From positions 310,001-374,000 of the forward strand of contig JAHLLQ010000006.1 in NCBI GenBank assembly GCA_020444065.1: a DNA stretch of 64,000 nucleotides, read 5' to 3'. Positions 34,923 to 43,548 of the stretch are shown here, one piece after another (the first letter of the stretch is position 1; the number at the start of each line of letters is the position of its first letter). The notes under the pieces were generated by a model. The model was given only the letters and a program-made list of their open reading frames with translations. It was not told where the DNA came from and did not search any database. This DNA comes from a bacterium (lineage in GTDB: Bacteria > Sumerlaeota > Sumerlaeia > SLMS01 > JAHLLQ01). A program made the position numbers and the translations under genes.

Positions 34923-35671
34923 CGAAACCCTGGTACGAAGCCGCCTTTGGGGCGGACTATATGAAGCGCTACGCCCATCGCGATGATCGCGAGGCGAAGA
35001 GCGCCGTTCGCACGTTCATTGATCGCGCCGATCTGCCGGAGGGATCCCGCGTGCTCGACTTCTGCTGTGGAGCAGGACGCCACATGGCGATTCTGGCAGA
35101 AGAAGCCATGGACGTTTACGGAATGGATCTCTCGCGCGATTTGTTGCGCGAAGCGGCCGACCTCTTCGTCGAGCCCCCGCTCGCCCGCGCCGATATGCGC
35201 CGCGTCCCATTTGCCGATCACGCGTTCGATGCGGTCACGCACTTCTTCACCGCGTTCGGCTACTTCGAGACGGACGAGGAGAATCTGTCGGTCTTCGACG
35301 AAATCGCGCGTGTGCTGTGCCGCGGCGGTGTGTACCTGTTCGATTTTCTCTCTGCGCCCGCCGTTATCCGGCAGTTCGAGGCTACCGCCGAATTGCACAA
35401 CGTGGAGCAATTGGGCGGCAACATGCACCTGGAATCCACGCGGCGTCTGACCGCTGGTGCGGTTCGTGTGGAAAAGGAAATGCGATTCGAGGAAGACGGT
35501 CGCATCGAGCGAACAATCACGGAGTCTGTCCGTCTGTTTCGGCCGGAGACGCTTCGGGAAGCGCTCAACAAGAGCGGCTTCGACTTGCAGGAAGAGTGGG
35601 GAGACTACAAGGGCACGCCGTACGAAGAATCCGAGGCAACGCGCTGGGTCGCCCTCGCGCGCCGGAGGTAA
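34919..35671 (+). CDS. SAM-dependent class I methyltransferase
   Basis: 250 aa. The ATG overlaps the stop of the nuclease gene (ATGA), so translation is coupled. Motif I is VLDFCCGAGRH (about 46-56), the acidic end of strand 2 is in GMDLSRDLL, a motif like ADMRRVPFADHAFDAV lies near 85-100, and VYLFDFLSAP follows. The family is the small-molecule type with no visible substrate clue. The next gene begins one base inside the stop (TAATG). Confidence 0.85.
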   Translation: MTKPWYEAAFGADYMKRYAHRDDREAKSAVRTFIDRADLPEGSRVLDFCCGAGRHMAILAEEAMDVYGMDLSRDLLREAADLFVEPPLARADMRRVPFADHAFDAVTHFFTAFGYFETDEENLSVFDEIARVLCRGGVYLFDFLSAPAVIRQFEATAELHNVEQLGGNMHLESTRRLTAGAVRVEKEMRFEEDGRIERTITESVRLFRPETLREALNKSGFDLQEEWGDYKGTPYEESEATRWVALARRR

Positions 35672-36717
35672 TGTTGCTCGGGAAGAAGCAGTCGACTGGA
35701 ACGGCTCTGCAGATGTGGCGTGCGCGAGTGCGCGCTCTGCCATGGCCGCAGATTCTCCTGATGCTCCTTGCTGGGATTGCGCTCGCCTACCTGCAACGAT
35801 TTCGCACGTGGCATGAGTTGTACGATCGCACGGTCTTCATACCTTATGTGCTGGCCGAATCGGACGTCATCTTCAACTCGCGCGTCCTGATGCGCCTGTA
35901 CTTGCGGTTCTTCTGGGACAATACTCCCTTTGATATCTACACTGTGAACTTCATCACCCAGTGCATCGCAGCATCCGTGGCGCTGCTGGCGACATGGGCC
36001 TTTGCGGGTCATTGGCTGAAGCGAACGCACGCCCTGATCGCTGCGCTGCTCGCCGGAGGATGGACGTGCTGGGCCTACGTCCATTTGGCATCGCGTTTCT
36101 CTTACCCATACGACTTTCCAGCACTTGCATTCAGCGCCCTCGGGCTCGTTGCGATCGTGAAACGTCGCTACTGGGGAATCGTCGCCTGCATCATCATTGG
36201 CGGATTCAACAAGGAATCGATCTTCTGGCTGGTGCCGGCCTGGTTCTTCTTTGCGATGTCAGAACCTGCCAATCGCCGCAGCCGGTCCGAATGGCTCCGA
36301 TCGATCGCTCTGGGTTGTCTTTTTGTGCTCGTCTACCTGACCCCGCGGCTTTTCATTCCCCAGGGAGATGAGGCCTCCGCTCTGACGGTGTCGCTTGTAG
36401 AAAGCGATCCGCGTATGAAGCTTCACGGCTCGCCCCTGATCGTACAGAATGCTTATTACTTCTTTACATGCGCGCGAACGCGAGGATTCCCCTGGATGCA
36501 GATTTCCGTGATGCCGCACGTGCTGGTTCTGCTGTTATGGCGCCGCTTCCCGAGTGACTTGCGCTGGCTGTATGCCGCGTTGCCGTTCTTCCTGGTACCG
36601 ACGCTGATTGCAGGAAATGTCTGGGAACTGCGGATCTTCAATGAGATTCTGCCTCTGACGACGACAGCGTTCGTGATTGGCATCTGCAGGACCGGGAGAC
36701 AGAGAGGAGACTGCTGA
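35671..36717 (+). CDS. Polytopic membrane protein, unknown function
   Basis: 348 aa. The ATG shares one base with the upstream stop (TAATG), and GGAGG lies just before it. About eight to nine hydrophobic segments are interrupted by basic cytoplasmic turns (VKRRYWG, NRRSRSEW). The layout, with an early loop carrying NSRVLMRLYLRFFWDNTPFDIY and later FNKESIFWL, recalls GT-C-type or O-antigen-related membrane proteins, but no D-x-D or D-E catalytic pair is clear. It follows the nuclease and methyltransferase in an apparent operon. Confidence 0.65.
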   Translation: MLLGKKQSTGTALQMWRARVRALPWPQILLMLLAGIALAYLQRFRTWHELYDRTVFIPYVLAESDVIFNSRVLMRLYLRFFWDNTPFDIYTVNFITQCIAASVALLATWAFAGHWLKRTHALIAALLAGGWTCWAYVHLASRFSYPYDFPALAFSALGLVAIVKRRYWGIVACIIIGGFNKESIFWLVPAWFFFAMSEPANRRSRSEWLRSIALGCLFVLVYLTPRLFIPQGDEASALTVSLVESDPRMKLHGSPLIVQNAYYFFTCARTRGFPWMQISVMPHVLVLLLWRRFPSDLRWLYAALPFFLVPTLIAGNVWELRIFNEILPLTTTAFVIGICRTGRQRGDC

Positions 36718-36733
36718 AACGGCGGAGCCTATC

Positions 36734-37180
36734 GTGCCTCAAGAAATCGTCTTTCAAATACTGCGTTACAACGACTCGCATCACCGGGGCGGTGTGGTTG
36801 ATCTTTGGAATGAGGTCTTCCAGTACAGTGCGCCTCACAACGAACCGGGCCTTTCGATTGATCGGAAAATGGCCGTGGACGATGGCTTGTTCCTGGTCGC
36901 TGTGGATTCGAACGGCATTGTGATCGGCACGATTATGGGAGGCTATGATGGTCATCGGGGCTGGATCTACTCTCTCGCGGTCGAACCATCTCACCAGAGA
37001 ATGGGTATCGGCGCATCGCTTCTTGGGCACGTCGAGAAGATGCTGATCGCTCTTGGGTGTCTGAAGATCAACCTGCAGATTCTTCCCGGCAACGAGCAGG
37101 TGCAGGAGTTCTATCGCCGGTTCGGCTATGCGACGGAAGAACGCATCAACATGGGCAAGAAGATCGACGAGAATCAGTGA
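36734..37180 (+). CDS. ypeA: GNAT acetyltransferase (YpeA-like)
   Basis: 148 aa from a GTG at 36734 preceded by GGCGGAG; a TTG at 36677 would overlap the previous gene. It aligns along its length with E. coli YpeA: the DLWNEVFQ start, IDRKMAVDDGLFLVAV, GTIMGGYDGHRGW, LAVEPSHQRMGIGASLL (acetyl-CoA-binding Q/R-x-x-G-x-G/A) and the IALGCLKINLQI strand. It transfers an acetyl group to an unknown amine. Probably the last gene of the operon starting at 33549. Confidence 0.85.
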   Translation: MPQEIVFQILRYNDSHHRGGVVDLWNEVFQYSAPHNEPGLSIDRKMAVDDGLFLVAVDSNGIVIGTIMGGYDGHRGWIYSLAVEPSHQRMGIGASLLGHVEKMLIALGCLKINLQILPGNEQVQEFYRRFGYATEERINMGKKIDENQ

Positions 37181-37196
37181 TATTCTGGGGGCGCTC

Positions 37197-37724
37197 TCAG
37201 TCCCGTTTTGCGCCCCGCCAATCGATTCCCACATCGAGTTTCAGCCGCAGCCGGTCCGCCAGTTGCGCGGCACCGTGTTGGATGTGCCGAATGTTGACAA
37301 GCTGATGTTCGAGCTTCGGCACCTTGTACCACCAGAACCCACTCTCGGGGCTCAGAATATCCATCGAATCGATCGCGTCATTCACCAGCCCATCGCAGAA
37401 ATCCCAATACTGCAGAATCTGCTCGCGTGTGTGAGGATCCGGAATCGGCGGCAGGTCGCTCGTCGGATCGGGCGGCCCCGGGATGCAGTCGGGGCACTGG
37501 ACGTTCGAGACCTGCTGCTCCCATGGCTGGAAGGATTCGGAATCGGGCTGGATATAAAGGTGCGTGAAGAAAAGCGTATGGTAAGCCAGTTGCCAGAATG
37601 TGTTTCGGTATTCCCGGCTGATCCACAGGTCATCCGGGCATGGCTCGACGCACTGGCGCAGCATCGCCAGTGCCGCGTGATATTGGCTCTTCAACACGTC
37701 GCGAAGCAGTTCCGTCTCGCTCAT
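37197..37724 (-). CDS. DinB-superfamily protein
   Basis: 175 aa from the ATG at 37724 (AGGAG six bases upstream). Four-helix DinB-like layout with the candidate metal histidines in LAYHTLFFTHLY and in HQLVNIRHIQHG. A Pro-rich stretch (PDCIPGPPDPTSDLPPIPDP) lies between helices two and three. The family includes bacillithiol and mycothiol transferases and many uncharacterised members. Single gene, convergent with the acetyltransferase. Confidence 0.72.
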   Translation of the reverse strand: MSETELLRDVLKSQYHAALAMLRQCVEPCPDDLWISREYRNTFWQLAYHTLFFTHLYIQPDSESFQPWEQQVSNVQCPDCIPGPPDPTSDLPPIPDPHTREQILQYWDFCDGLVNDAIDSMDILSPESGFWWYKVPKLEHQLVNIRHIQHGAAQLADRLRLKLDVGIDWRGAKRD

Positions 37725-37800
37725 TGGAATCTCCTGTTTGTTGCAGATTACGCGTAAAGGAGAGCATGGCTGGAACAAGAGGACAAAGAGATTCTCTCGG

Positions 37801-39588
37801 TCATCGATCGGGCTGAATACCGATGTCGCGAAGACCTATTCCCAGCAGGCGATCGTCGTCTCCCAAACCGAGTGCAGAAGGCGATTGGGCATCCGGGAAT
37901 CGCAGCACCAGCAGGCAGCGCCCTTCCTTGTCGGGACCGGGCACATGGAATGTCTCAACCTGGTCGGCGAAATCCGGCTGTTCGATACGGGAAATCTCCT
38001 CACCATTCCACTCGACGATCATCAGGAAGCGATGGGATTCCACGTTGGGGCTGTATGTGAATCCGCCAATCGAGATGAGCTTTGGACCTGGGCGATCATC
38101 TTTCCAGACGACGCGGGCAATCTTCTCCTCGCTCCACCGGAAGTCGCCCTCCGGGCCACTCCACCCCCAGTCGAAGAACAACTGGAAGTCATCCGCCGCA
38201 CCGATGTGCCCAGTTTCCGGAAGTTCCGGGATTCTGAGAGGTGGAGCCGGCATGTGGAGCCCCCACAGCGCCTGCATGCGTCCCCAGTTCCAGAGTTCCG
38301 CGGTGCTTGCCTCCAGCCGATGAATGCGATTCCAACGCGCCGTTTCCTCGTCGAATGCTCCCCTGCCATTGATCAGCATGGAGAGCGTCGAGAGAATTGC
38401 GAATGAGCCCCAAACCAGCCACTTGTTGGAATCTCTTCGCGACGCGACATCCATCGATCGCACAAGACAGATCGTCAGGAAAGGTAAGGCGCCGGTCATG
38501 AGTCGCGCCCCGTAGCAATGGCCGCCCCACCAGACCGGCCAGCAACTGAGCAGCGCGAGGTGCAGTCCAAAGCCGGCCAGCCCGAGAATCGCTATGTGAT
38601 CGAGAAAGGACTTCCGATATGCCAAGCCGATCGCGAACACCCACAGGAAAATCGGCGCCGTCACGAGCAGGCCACGTGAGGGACTGAACAGAACGCCAGG
38701 CAGTGCCTGCGGAATCGACTTGAGTGTCAGTCCGGAACCCTGGTGGAAGTAGTATGGGAGAGAACTCCCCGTCAGCGCGTGGTGGATGAATGCGAATCCG
38801 GCCGCCCAGCAAAGGCCGGCAATCACCGTCGCGAGAAGAAGATTTCGACGGTAGATTGCCTGCCAGCCAACAACCGCGATCACTCCCGTCAGATTAATCG
38901 GTCTCACGAGAACAGCCAATGCGAGTAGTGACCCGACCAGGATTCCATGAAGCGTTGGCCGTTTGGGTATGCGCTCAGACGTGACAAAAAGCAGGGCGCC
39001 CATCAGGAAGACGATGCCTGTGGTGTCCCCCCAAAGCGCACGGCTGGTTGTGGAGAACACCATCGTCCCAAATGCCACAACGAGCGCAGCCACCGCGGCC
39101 AGATGCAGCGGGAGACTCCGCGCGGCGAAGAGGTAGACGAGAAGAACGAAGAACGCACTGAGGAGAGCTGCCAGGTCGCGTTGGATCCGAGTCTCTCCGT
39201 CCTGATCGGGCGAGCCATCCTCGCTTCGGGCGCTGACGCCGCCAACATGATTCCACAGCCAAACCATCGGCACGAGAAGCATCGAGGTCGTTGGTGGGTA
39301 GCCGTAGTGAAGGTGTCCATTCTGCCAGGTCAGTTGGTACGACGGCGGGGGCGCAGCGGGGTTTCCTTCGGAATCGAAAAGCTGCGGAAAAGCACTGTCG
39401 AGTTCCAGCGTTCGCTCGGACATAAGAACTTCAGAGAGCAACACAGTGTAGCGCGTATCGGCTCCATCCTGGTGGACTGGGGCGGTACGAAAGACACACG
39501 CGCAGAGAAGAAAGACAAGGCATCCGACAATCCACTGGAGGCGGCGAGCTGCGCGGAGTTCTCCTGTTGGAATCCCGTCATCAGACAT
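37801..39588 (-). CDS. Large polytopic membrane protein, possibly GT-C glycosyltransferase-like
   Basis: 595 aa from the ATG at 39588, placed just before the first membrane helix (LQWIVGCLVFLLCACVF); an ATG at 39711 is an alternative and neither has a clear ribosome site. Ten or more hydrophobic segments fill residues 20-430. After the first helix comes a loop with HQDGADTRYTVLLSE. HLHYGYPPTTSMLLVP resembles loops of PMT/GT39-like enzymes. The C-terminal 150 residues are a soluble beta-rich domain (FQLFFDWGWSGPEGDFRWSEE). The function is not proven; lipid-linked sugar transfer to a surface product is inference. Divergent from bcp. Confidence 0.6.
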   Translation of the reverse strand: MSDDGIPTGELRAARRLQWIVGCLVFLLCACVFRTAPVHQDGADTRYTVLLSEVLMSERTLELDSAFPQLFDSEGNPAAPPPSYQLTWQNGHLHYGYPPTTSMLLVPMVWLWNHVGGVSARSEDGSPDQDGETRIQRDLAALLSAFFVLLVYLFAARSLPLHLAAVAALVVAFGTMVFSTTSRALWGDTTGIVFLMGALLFVTSERIPKRPTLHGILVGSLLALAVLVRPINLTGVIAVVGWQAIYRRNLLLATVIAGLCWAAGFAFIHHALTGSSLPYYFHQGSGLTLKSIPQALPGVLFSPSRGLLVTAPIFLWVFAIGLAYRKSFLDHIAILGLAGFGLHLALLSCWPVWWGGHCYGARLMTGALPFLTICLVRSMDVASRRDSNKWLVWGSFAILSTLSMLINGRGAFDEETARWNRIHRLEASTAELWNWGRMQALWGLHMPAPPLRIPELPETGHIGAADDFQLFFDWGWSGPEGDFRWSEEKIARVVWKDDRPGPKLISIGGFTYSPNVESHRFLMIVEWNGEEISRIEQPDFADQVETFHVPGPDKEGRCLLVLRFPDAQSPSALGLGDDDRLLGIGLRDIGIQPDR

Positions 39589-39731
39589 AGAAAAAACGTG
39601 CTGCCACGCTCCCCGGCGGGCAACGGCAAAGCCTTGAGGATTCCGTCGCAAGACTGAGTTTGGACGATGGAAAGAGGCGCTCTTCTTGCTTCTATTGATG
39701 GAATCATCCAAACGAGGAGTCGAAGATCAAC

Positions 39732-40229
39732 ATGGCGAAGTCCCAAGATCCAACAACCTCCGAACTGGTGGGCAAGAAAGCCCCGACCTTCACCCTCCCC
39801 GACCAGAACGGGAAGAAGCGCAAGCTGTCCGATTACAAGGGGCAGTGGGTTGTCCTATTCGCGTATCCGAAAGACGCCACACCGGGGTGTACAAAAGAAG
39901 CCTGCGGCTTTCGCGATGCGGCGGCGGACTTCAGGAAACTCGGCGCCCAGGTGCTCGGCATCTCAATTCTGGACACTGCCTCGAAGAAGAAGTTCGCCGA
40001 CAAGCATGGCCTCAGCTATCCCCTGCTGGCGGACGAGGATCATGCCGTCGCGGAGAAGTACGGTTTCTGGAAGGAGAAATCAATGTACGGGAAGAAGTTC
40101 ATGGGGATCAATCGCGAGACGTTTGTGATCGATCCGGAAGGCAAGATCGCCGCGCATTGGCAGAAGGCCAGCGGGAATGAGGCACACAGCGCGGAAGTGC
40201 TGGAGTGGATCAAGGCGAAGGTAGAGTGA
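39732..40229 (+). CDS. bcp: Thioredoxin-dependent thiol peroxidase (Bcp/PrxQ)
   Basis: 165 aa. GAGGAG lies upstream of the ATG. The peroxidatic cysteine is Cys53 in TPGCTKEAC and the resolving cysteine is Cys58, five residues later as in atypical two-cysteine PrxQ/Bcp enzymes. Other family features: KAPTFTLPDQNG, VVLFAYPKDATPGC and VIDPEGKIAAHW. It reduces peroxides using thioredoxin in the cytoplasm. Confidence 0.95.
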   Translation: MAKSQDPTTSELVGKKAPTFTLPDQNGKKRKLSDYKGQWVVLFAYPKDATPGCTKEACGFRDAAADFRKLGAQVLGISILDTASKKKFADKHGLSYPLLADEDHAVAEKYGFWKEKSMYGKKFMGINRETFVIDPEGKIAAHWQKASGNEAHSAEVLEWIKAKVE

Positions 40230-40235
40230 CTGCTT

Positions 40236-41072
40236 CTACGGCCTCAGGAGCCGATCAAGAAACTCGAAAACCCTGGCGAAGTTCGTGGGAGATTCGAATC
40301 GTTCTCCTCCATGTCCCGCGCCATCCAGTAGGTCGAGAGTGACCGAGTCCGCGCCGAGCACGGTTCTGAGCTTCTTGGCGAAGAAGATCGATTGCTCGAC
40401 GGGAACGATGCCATCCTCAGTTCCATGCTGGACGAGGAAGGGCGGATTGTCGGGGGCGATGTAGGTTTCTGGGTTGGCCTTCGCAACAAGGTCAGGAACT
40501 TCCGTGATCGTTGCACCGAGCATGCTGCTTTCGGGCGAATCTGGAAGGCTGTGTGTCGGTTCGCCCTTGCCGCTCTCTTGGAAATGCTCATCCATCTCGA
40601 GGAAGTTCGTCGGACCGTACCAGTCGACAACAGCCTGGACCCGACTTGAGAACTCGCGATTCCCAAGCGACAGGTCTTCCAACTCTTCGACTCCCCCGCT
40701 GGTTCCGGCAAGCGCCGCAAGGTATCCGCCTGCGGAATCGCCCCAGATGCCAACCGCATCGGGCCTCACGCGAAACCGCTCTGAGTTCGCGCGAAGGAAG
40801 CGGATGGCTGCCTTCACATCCTGAATGTTCGCGGGGAAGATTGCTTCGCCACTGAGGCGATAGTTGATCGCGGCTGCCAGGTAGCCGGAAGCCACGAGTG
40901 CCTTCGCCCAAACGTGGGTGCTCGACTTGTCGCCGAACATAAAGGCACCGCCATGGACGAGGATGACGGCTGGAAATGGTCCCTGCCCGTCCGGCACGAA
41001 AACATCCATCTTCTGTGCAGAAGATTTGTCGGCGTACGGGATATCCGAAAGCACATTCTCGTTCTGGCGCAT
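40236..41072 (-). CDS. Alpha/beta-hydrolase esterase (BD-FAE/carboxylesterase type)
   Basis: 278 aa from the ATG at 41072. The oxyanion-hole motif is VHGGAF, and the nucleophile serine is in GDSAGG. The acid Asp is in HGTEDGIVP and the histidine in GAGHGG near the C-terminus, so the triad is complete. This is the BD-FAE/hormone-sensitive-lipase-like group that removes acetyl or feruloyl esters from sugars or small molecules. No signal peptide is seen. The upstream region is shared with the divergent cytochrome operon. Confidence 0.82.
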   Translation of the reverse strand: MRQNENVLSDIPYADKSSAQKMDVFVPDGQGPFPAVILVHGGAFMFGDKSSTHVWAKALVASGYLAAAINYRLSGEAIFPANIQDVKAAIRFLRANSERFRVRPDAVGIWGDSAGGYLAALAGTSGGVEELEDLSLGNREFSSRVQAVVDWYGPTNFLEMDEHFQESGKGEPTHSLPDSPESSMLGATITEVPDLVAKANPETYIAPDNPPFLVQHGTEDGIVPVEQSIFFAKKLRTVLGADSVTLDLLDGAGHGGERFESPTNFARVFEFLDRLLRP

Positions 41073-41137
41073 ATTCCCATATTCCACATAAGGTCGCGCC
41101 GCGAATTGCACGCACCGTTTCCAATATGAACCAAACG

Positions 41138-41151
41138 ATTGGTGAACCAAT
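41138..41151. promoter_or_regulatory. Perfect palindrome, candidate operator
   Basis: ATTGGT-GA-ACCAAT, a perfect 6-bp dyad with a 2-base centre, lies between the divergent esterase and the Fe-S/NrfD operon, about 70 bases upstream of the candidate -35 element. A transcription factor site is plausible. Confidence 0.4.
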
Positions 41152-41223
41152 GGTCAACGCGTATTGGCCTGGATAGAACACACACCTCCGCCTCCTTGGA
41201 GCCCTTCACAGGATCGATGCCAC

Positions 41224-41253
41224 TTGACGCACATTCCCCCATTGCGATATACG
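41224..41253 (+). promoter_or_regulatory. Candidate sigma-70 promoter of the cytochrome operon
   Basis: TTGACG (41224-41229) and TATACG (41248-41253) are separated by 18 bases. Transcription would begin near 41260, giving a leader of about 75 bases before the ATG at 41335. Confidence 0.5.
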
Positions 41254-41266
41254 TTTAGGCGGAGGA

Positions 41267-41285
41267 TGCGACATTACTTGTCGCA
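41267..41285. promoter_or_regulatory. Perfect inverted repeat just after the predicted start site
   Basis: TGCGACA-TTACT-TGTCGCA is a perfect 7-bp dyad with a 5-base gap. It starts about seven bases after the predicted transcription start of the operon, a position typical of a repressor operator. It could also form a small RNA hairpin. Confidence 0.5.
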
Positions 41286-41334
41286 CACAAACTGGAGGAC
41301 GGGAGGTCTCCGCGGGGAGCGGAGATGTGCGTTC

Positions 41335-43548
41335 ATGCTATCAGATAGACGGGAGTTCCTGAAGCAGCTCGGAGCCGTTACCGGGAGTGGCTTGCTGGGG
41401 ACCGGATCTGCCTTTGCATCCGAGTCCAAGCATGGCCCGGCAGTCTCCGAGGATGCTGTGGGTGTGTTGGTTGACCTGACGCTCTGCATCGGGTGTCGGC
41501 TCTGCGAGCACGCTTGTAAGAAGGGCAATGGATTCGATGCAGGACCGGTCGAGAAGTACGATGACCAGTCCGTCTTTGCAGAACAGCGCCGCCCAGCGCC
41601 GGACGCTTACACGGTGATCAACGCCGAACCAAATCCGGAAGTGCCCGGCCAAGACGTTTACATCAAGACAAATTGCTTCCACTGCAATTACCCGGCCTGC
41701 GTGTCGGCGTGCATTGTTGGCGCATTGCACAAGACGGAAGCTGGTCCGGTTGTTTACGATGCCTGGAAGTGCATCGGGTGTCGCTACTGTATGGTGGCTT
41801 GCCCATTCCAGATCCCGGCCTATGATTATCACAATCCGCTGACGCCGGAAGTTCAGAAGTGCGAGCTCTGTCACGAGCGCCTCGAGGCCGGCGGAATGCC
41901 GGAGTGCGTAAAGGCCTGCCCGCGCGAGACAATGGTGTTCGGCAAGCGCACTGAGCTTATCAAGCTGGCCCACGAAAGAATTCGCAAGAATCCCGGCAAG
42001 TACATCGATCACGTCTACGGTGAGCACGAGGTCGGCGGAACGAGTTGGATGTACCTGTCGAGTGTGCCGTTCGAGGAGATCGGATTCCTCGATCTGCCGA
42101 AGGAAGCGCCCCCCGCGCTGACGGAGAAGATCCAGCACAGCGTCTTCAAGTACGGACTGCCGCCGCTGATGCTATACGCTCTCCTGGGCGGTGTCATGTA
42201 CCTGACGAAGCCGCGCCAAGGATTTGCGCCACTGAAGAAGGAGACCCTGGAGGCACTGGAGAAGGGACCCGAGCCGGAAGCGGAGCCCGAGGCCAAGGCA
42301 ACCAGGGAAGATCATCCGTGGGAGGAATGGGAGCACGATCACCCGCCGGATCATCACTTACATGCGCACGAAGAAGAACCGGCCCCGGTGAAGGGGAGAT
42401 TCTTCACGCCTGGCGTCATGGTGTTGATCGCACTCGCTGCCACGGGTCTGTTCTTTGGCCTCAAGCGTTTCATCTTCGGCCTGGAATCCACGACGAACCT
42501 GGATCACCAGTACCCCTGGGGTCTGTGGATCGGAGTCGACGTGGCAAGCGGCGTTGCGCTGGCGGCGGGCGGTTTTACGACAGCGTTCCTTGCTCATATC
42601 ATACATCGTGAAAGATATCACGCAATCGTCCGACCGGCACTCCTGACAGCGATGCTTGGTTACACGTTCGTCTGTCTGGGTCTCCAAGTAGACCTGGGGC
42701 GATACTACAACGTCTGGCACCCGATGTTCATGTGGCAGGGCAACTCCGTGCTCTTTGAAGTCGGCATGTGCGTGATGTGCTATCTGACAGTCCTCTACCT
42801 GGAATTCATGCCCATCGCGTGCGAGACTTTCATGGCTCAGGATCGCTTCCCACGGATCAAGAAACTTGCAACCTTCGCTTACGGCAAGGTGAACAAGATC
42901 ATGTTCCTTCTGGTGATCGCAGGCGTCGTTCTTTCCTGCCTGCATCAGTCGTCACTGGGAACGTTAATGGTGATCGCGCCGTCGAAGCTGCATCCTCTCT
43001 GGTGGACGCCTCTGTCGCCGTTGCTCTTCCTTCTATCCGCGATCGCGGTCGGTTTCCCGATGGCTATCTGGGAATCGCTGCTCGCGAGCAAGTCATTCAA
43101 ACTGAAGCCCGAAATGGACGTCCTTGGACCATTGGCGCGCCTTATTCCATTCACGTTGGGCGTGTACCTGATCATCAAGATCGGCGACATGATCTGGCGC
43201 GGGACCTATACGTATCTGGGCGATGGTTCAGTGGAGAGCATCTGCTGGATCATTGAAGTCGGTGCCGGTGTGATTCTGCCGATCGTCATGTTCGCCATAC
43301 CGAAAGTCCGCCGCTCGCCGAAGTTGCTCTTCATCCCGGCGACGCTGGCCGTGCTTGGCGTGTTGTTCAATCGCGTGAACGTATTCGTGATCGGCTACAA
43401 CCCGCCGTACACGGACAAGACGTACGTTCCGTCCATCGGAGAATTCGCCGTCACGATCGGGCTGATTGCCACGTTGATGCTGGTCTATCGCGTGATCGTC
43501 ACTTTCTTCCCAGTCATCAGCCAGCCGAAGGCGAAGGTAGCCGCATGA
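41335..43548 (+). CDS. Tat-exported 4Fe-4S ferredoxin fused to NrfD/HybB quinone-interacting membrane subunit
   Basis: 737 aa, ATG at 41335 with GGAG upstream. A Tat signal (DRREFLKQLG) begins the HybA-like half, which carries 16 cysteines in four groups: CIGCRLCEHAC, CFHCNYPACVSAC, CIGCRYCMVAC and CELC-x(n)-CVKAC, enough for four [4Fe-4S] clusters. A membrane helix (about 280-300) ends that half, as in HybA. A His/Asp/Glu-rich linker (about 318-350) leads to a nine- to ten-helix half that matches E. coli HybB across its length (YPWGLWIGVDV, GRYYNVWHP, CLHQSSLG). E. coli HybA plus HybB total about 720 residues, so this is a near-complete fusion. Expected job: exchange electrons between quinone and periplasmic partners. 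The stop overlaps the next gene by ATGA. Confidence 0.92.
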   Translation: MLSDRREFLKQLGAVTGSGLLGTGSAFASESKHGPAVSEDAVGVLVDLTLCIGCRLCEHACKKGNGFDAGPVEKYDDQSVFAEQRRPAPDAYTVINAEPNPEVPGQDVYIKTNCFHCNYPACVSACIVGALHKTEAGPVVYDAWKCIGCRYCMVACPFQIPAYDYHNPLTPEVQKCELCHERLEAGGMPECVKACPRETMVFGKRTELIKLAHERIRKNPGKYIDHVYGEHEVGGTSWMYLSSVPFEEIGFLDLPKEAPPALTEKIQHSVFKYGLPPLMLYALLGGVMYLTKPRQGFAPLKKETLEALEKGPEPEAEPEAKATREDHPWEEWEHDHPPDHHLHAHEEEPAPVKGRFFTPGVMVLIALAATGLFFGLKRFIFGLESTTNLDHQYPWGLWIGVDVASGVALAAGGFTTAFLAHIIHRERYHAIVRPALLTAMLGYTFVCLGLQVDLGRYYNVWHPMFMWQGNSVLFEVGMCVMCYLTVLYLEFMPIACETFMAQDRFPRIKKLATFAYGKVNKIMFLLVIAGVVLSCLHQSSLGTLMVIAPSKLHPLWWTPLSPLLFLLSAIAVGFPMAIWESLLASKSFKLKPEMDVLGPLARLIPFTLGVYLIIKIGDMIWRGTYTYLGDGSVESICWIIEVGAGVILPIVMFAIPKVRRSPKLLFIPATLAVLGVLFNRVNVFVIGYNPPYTDKTYVPSIGEFAVTIGLIATLMLVYRVIVTFFPVISQPKAKVAA

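Noticed and set aside
41335-43548. Part of a [NiFe] hydrogenase operon
   Set aside because: Only the HybA and HybB halves are present. No large or small hydrogenase subunit or maturation gene is found in the window.
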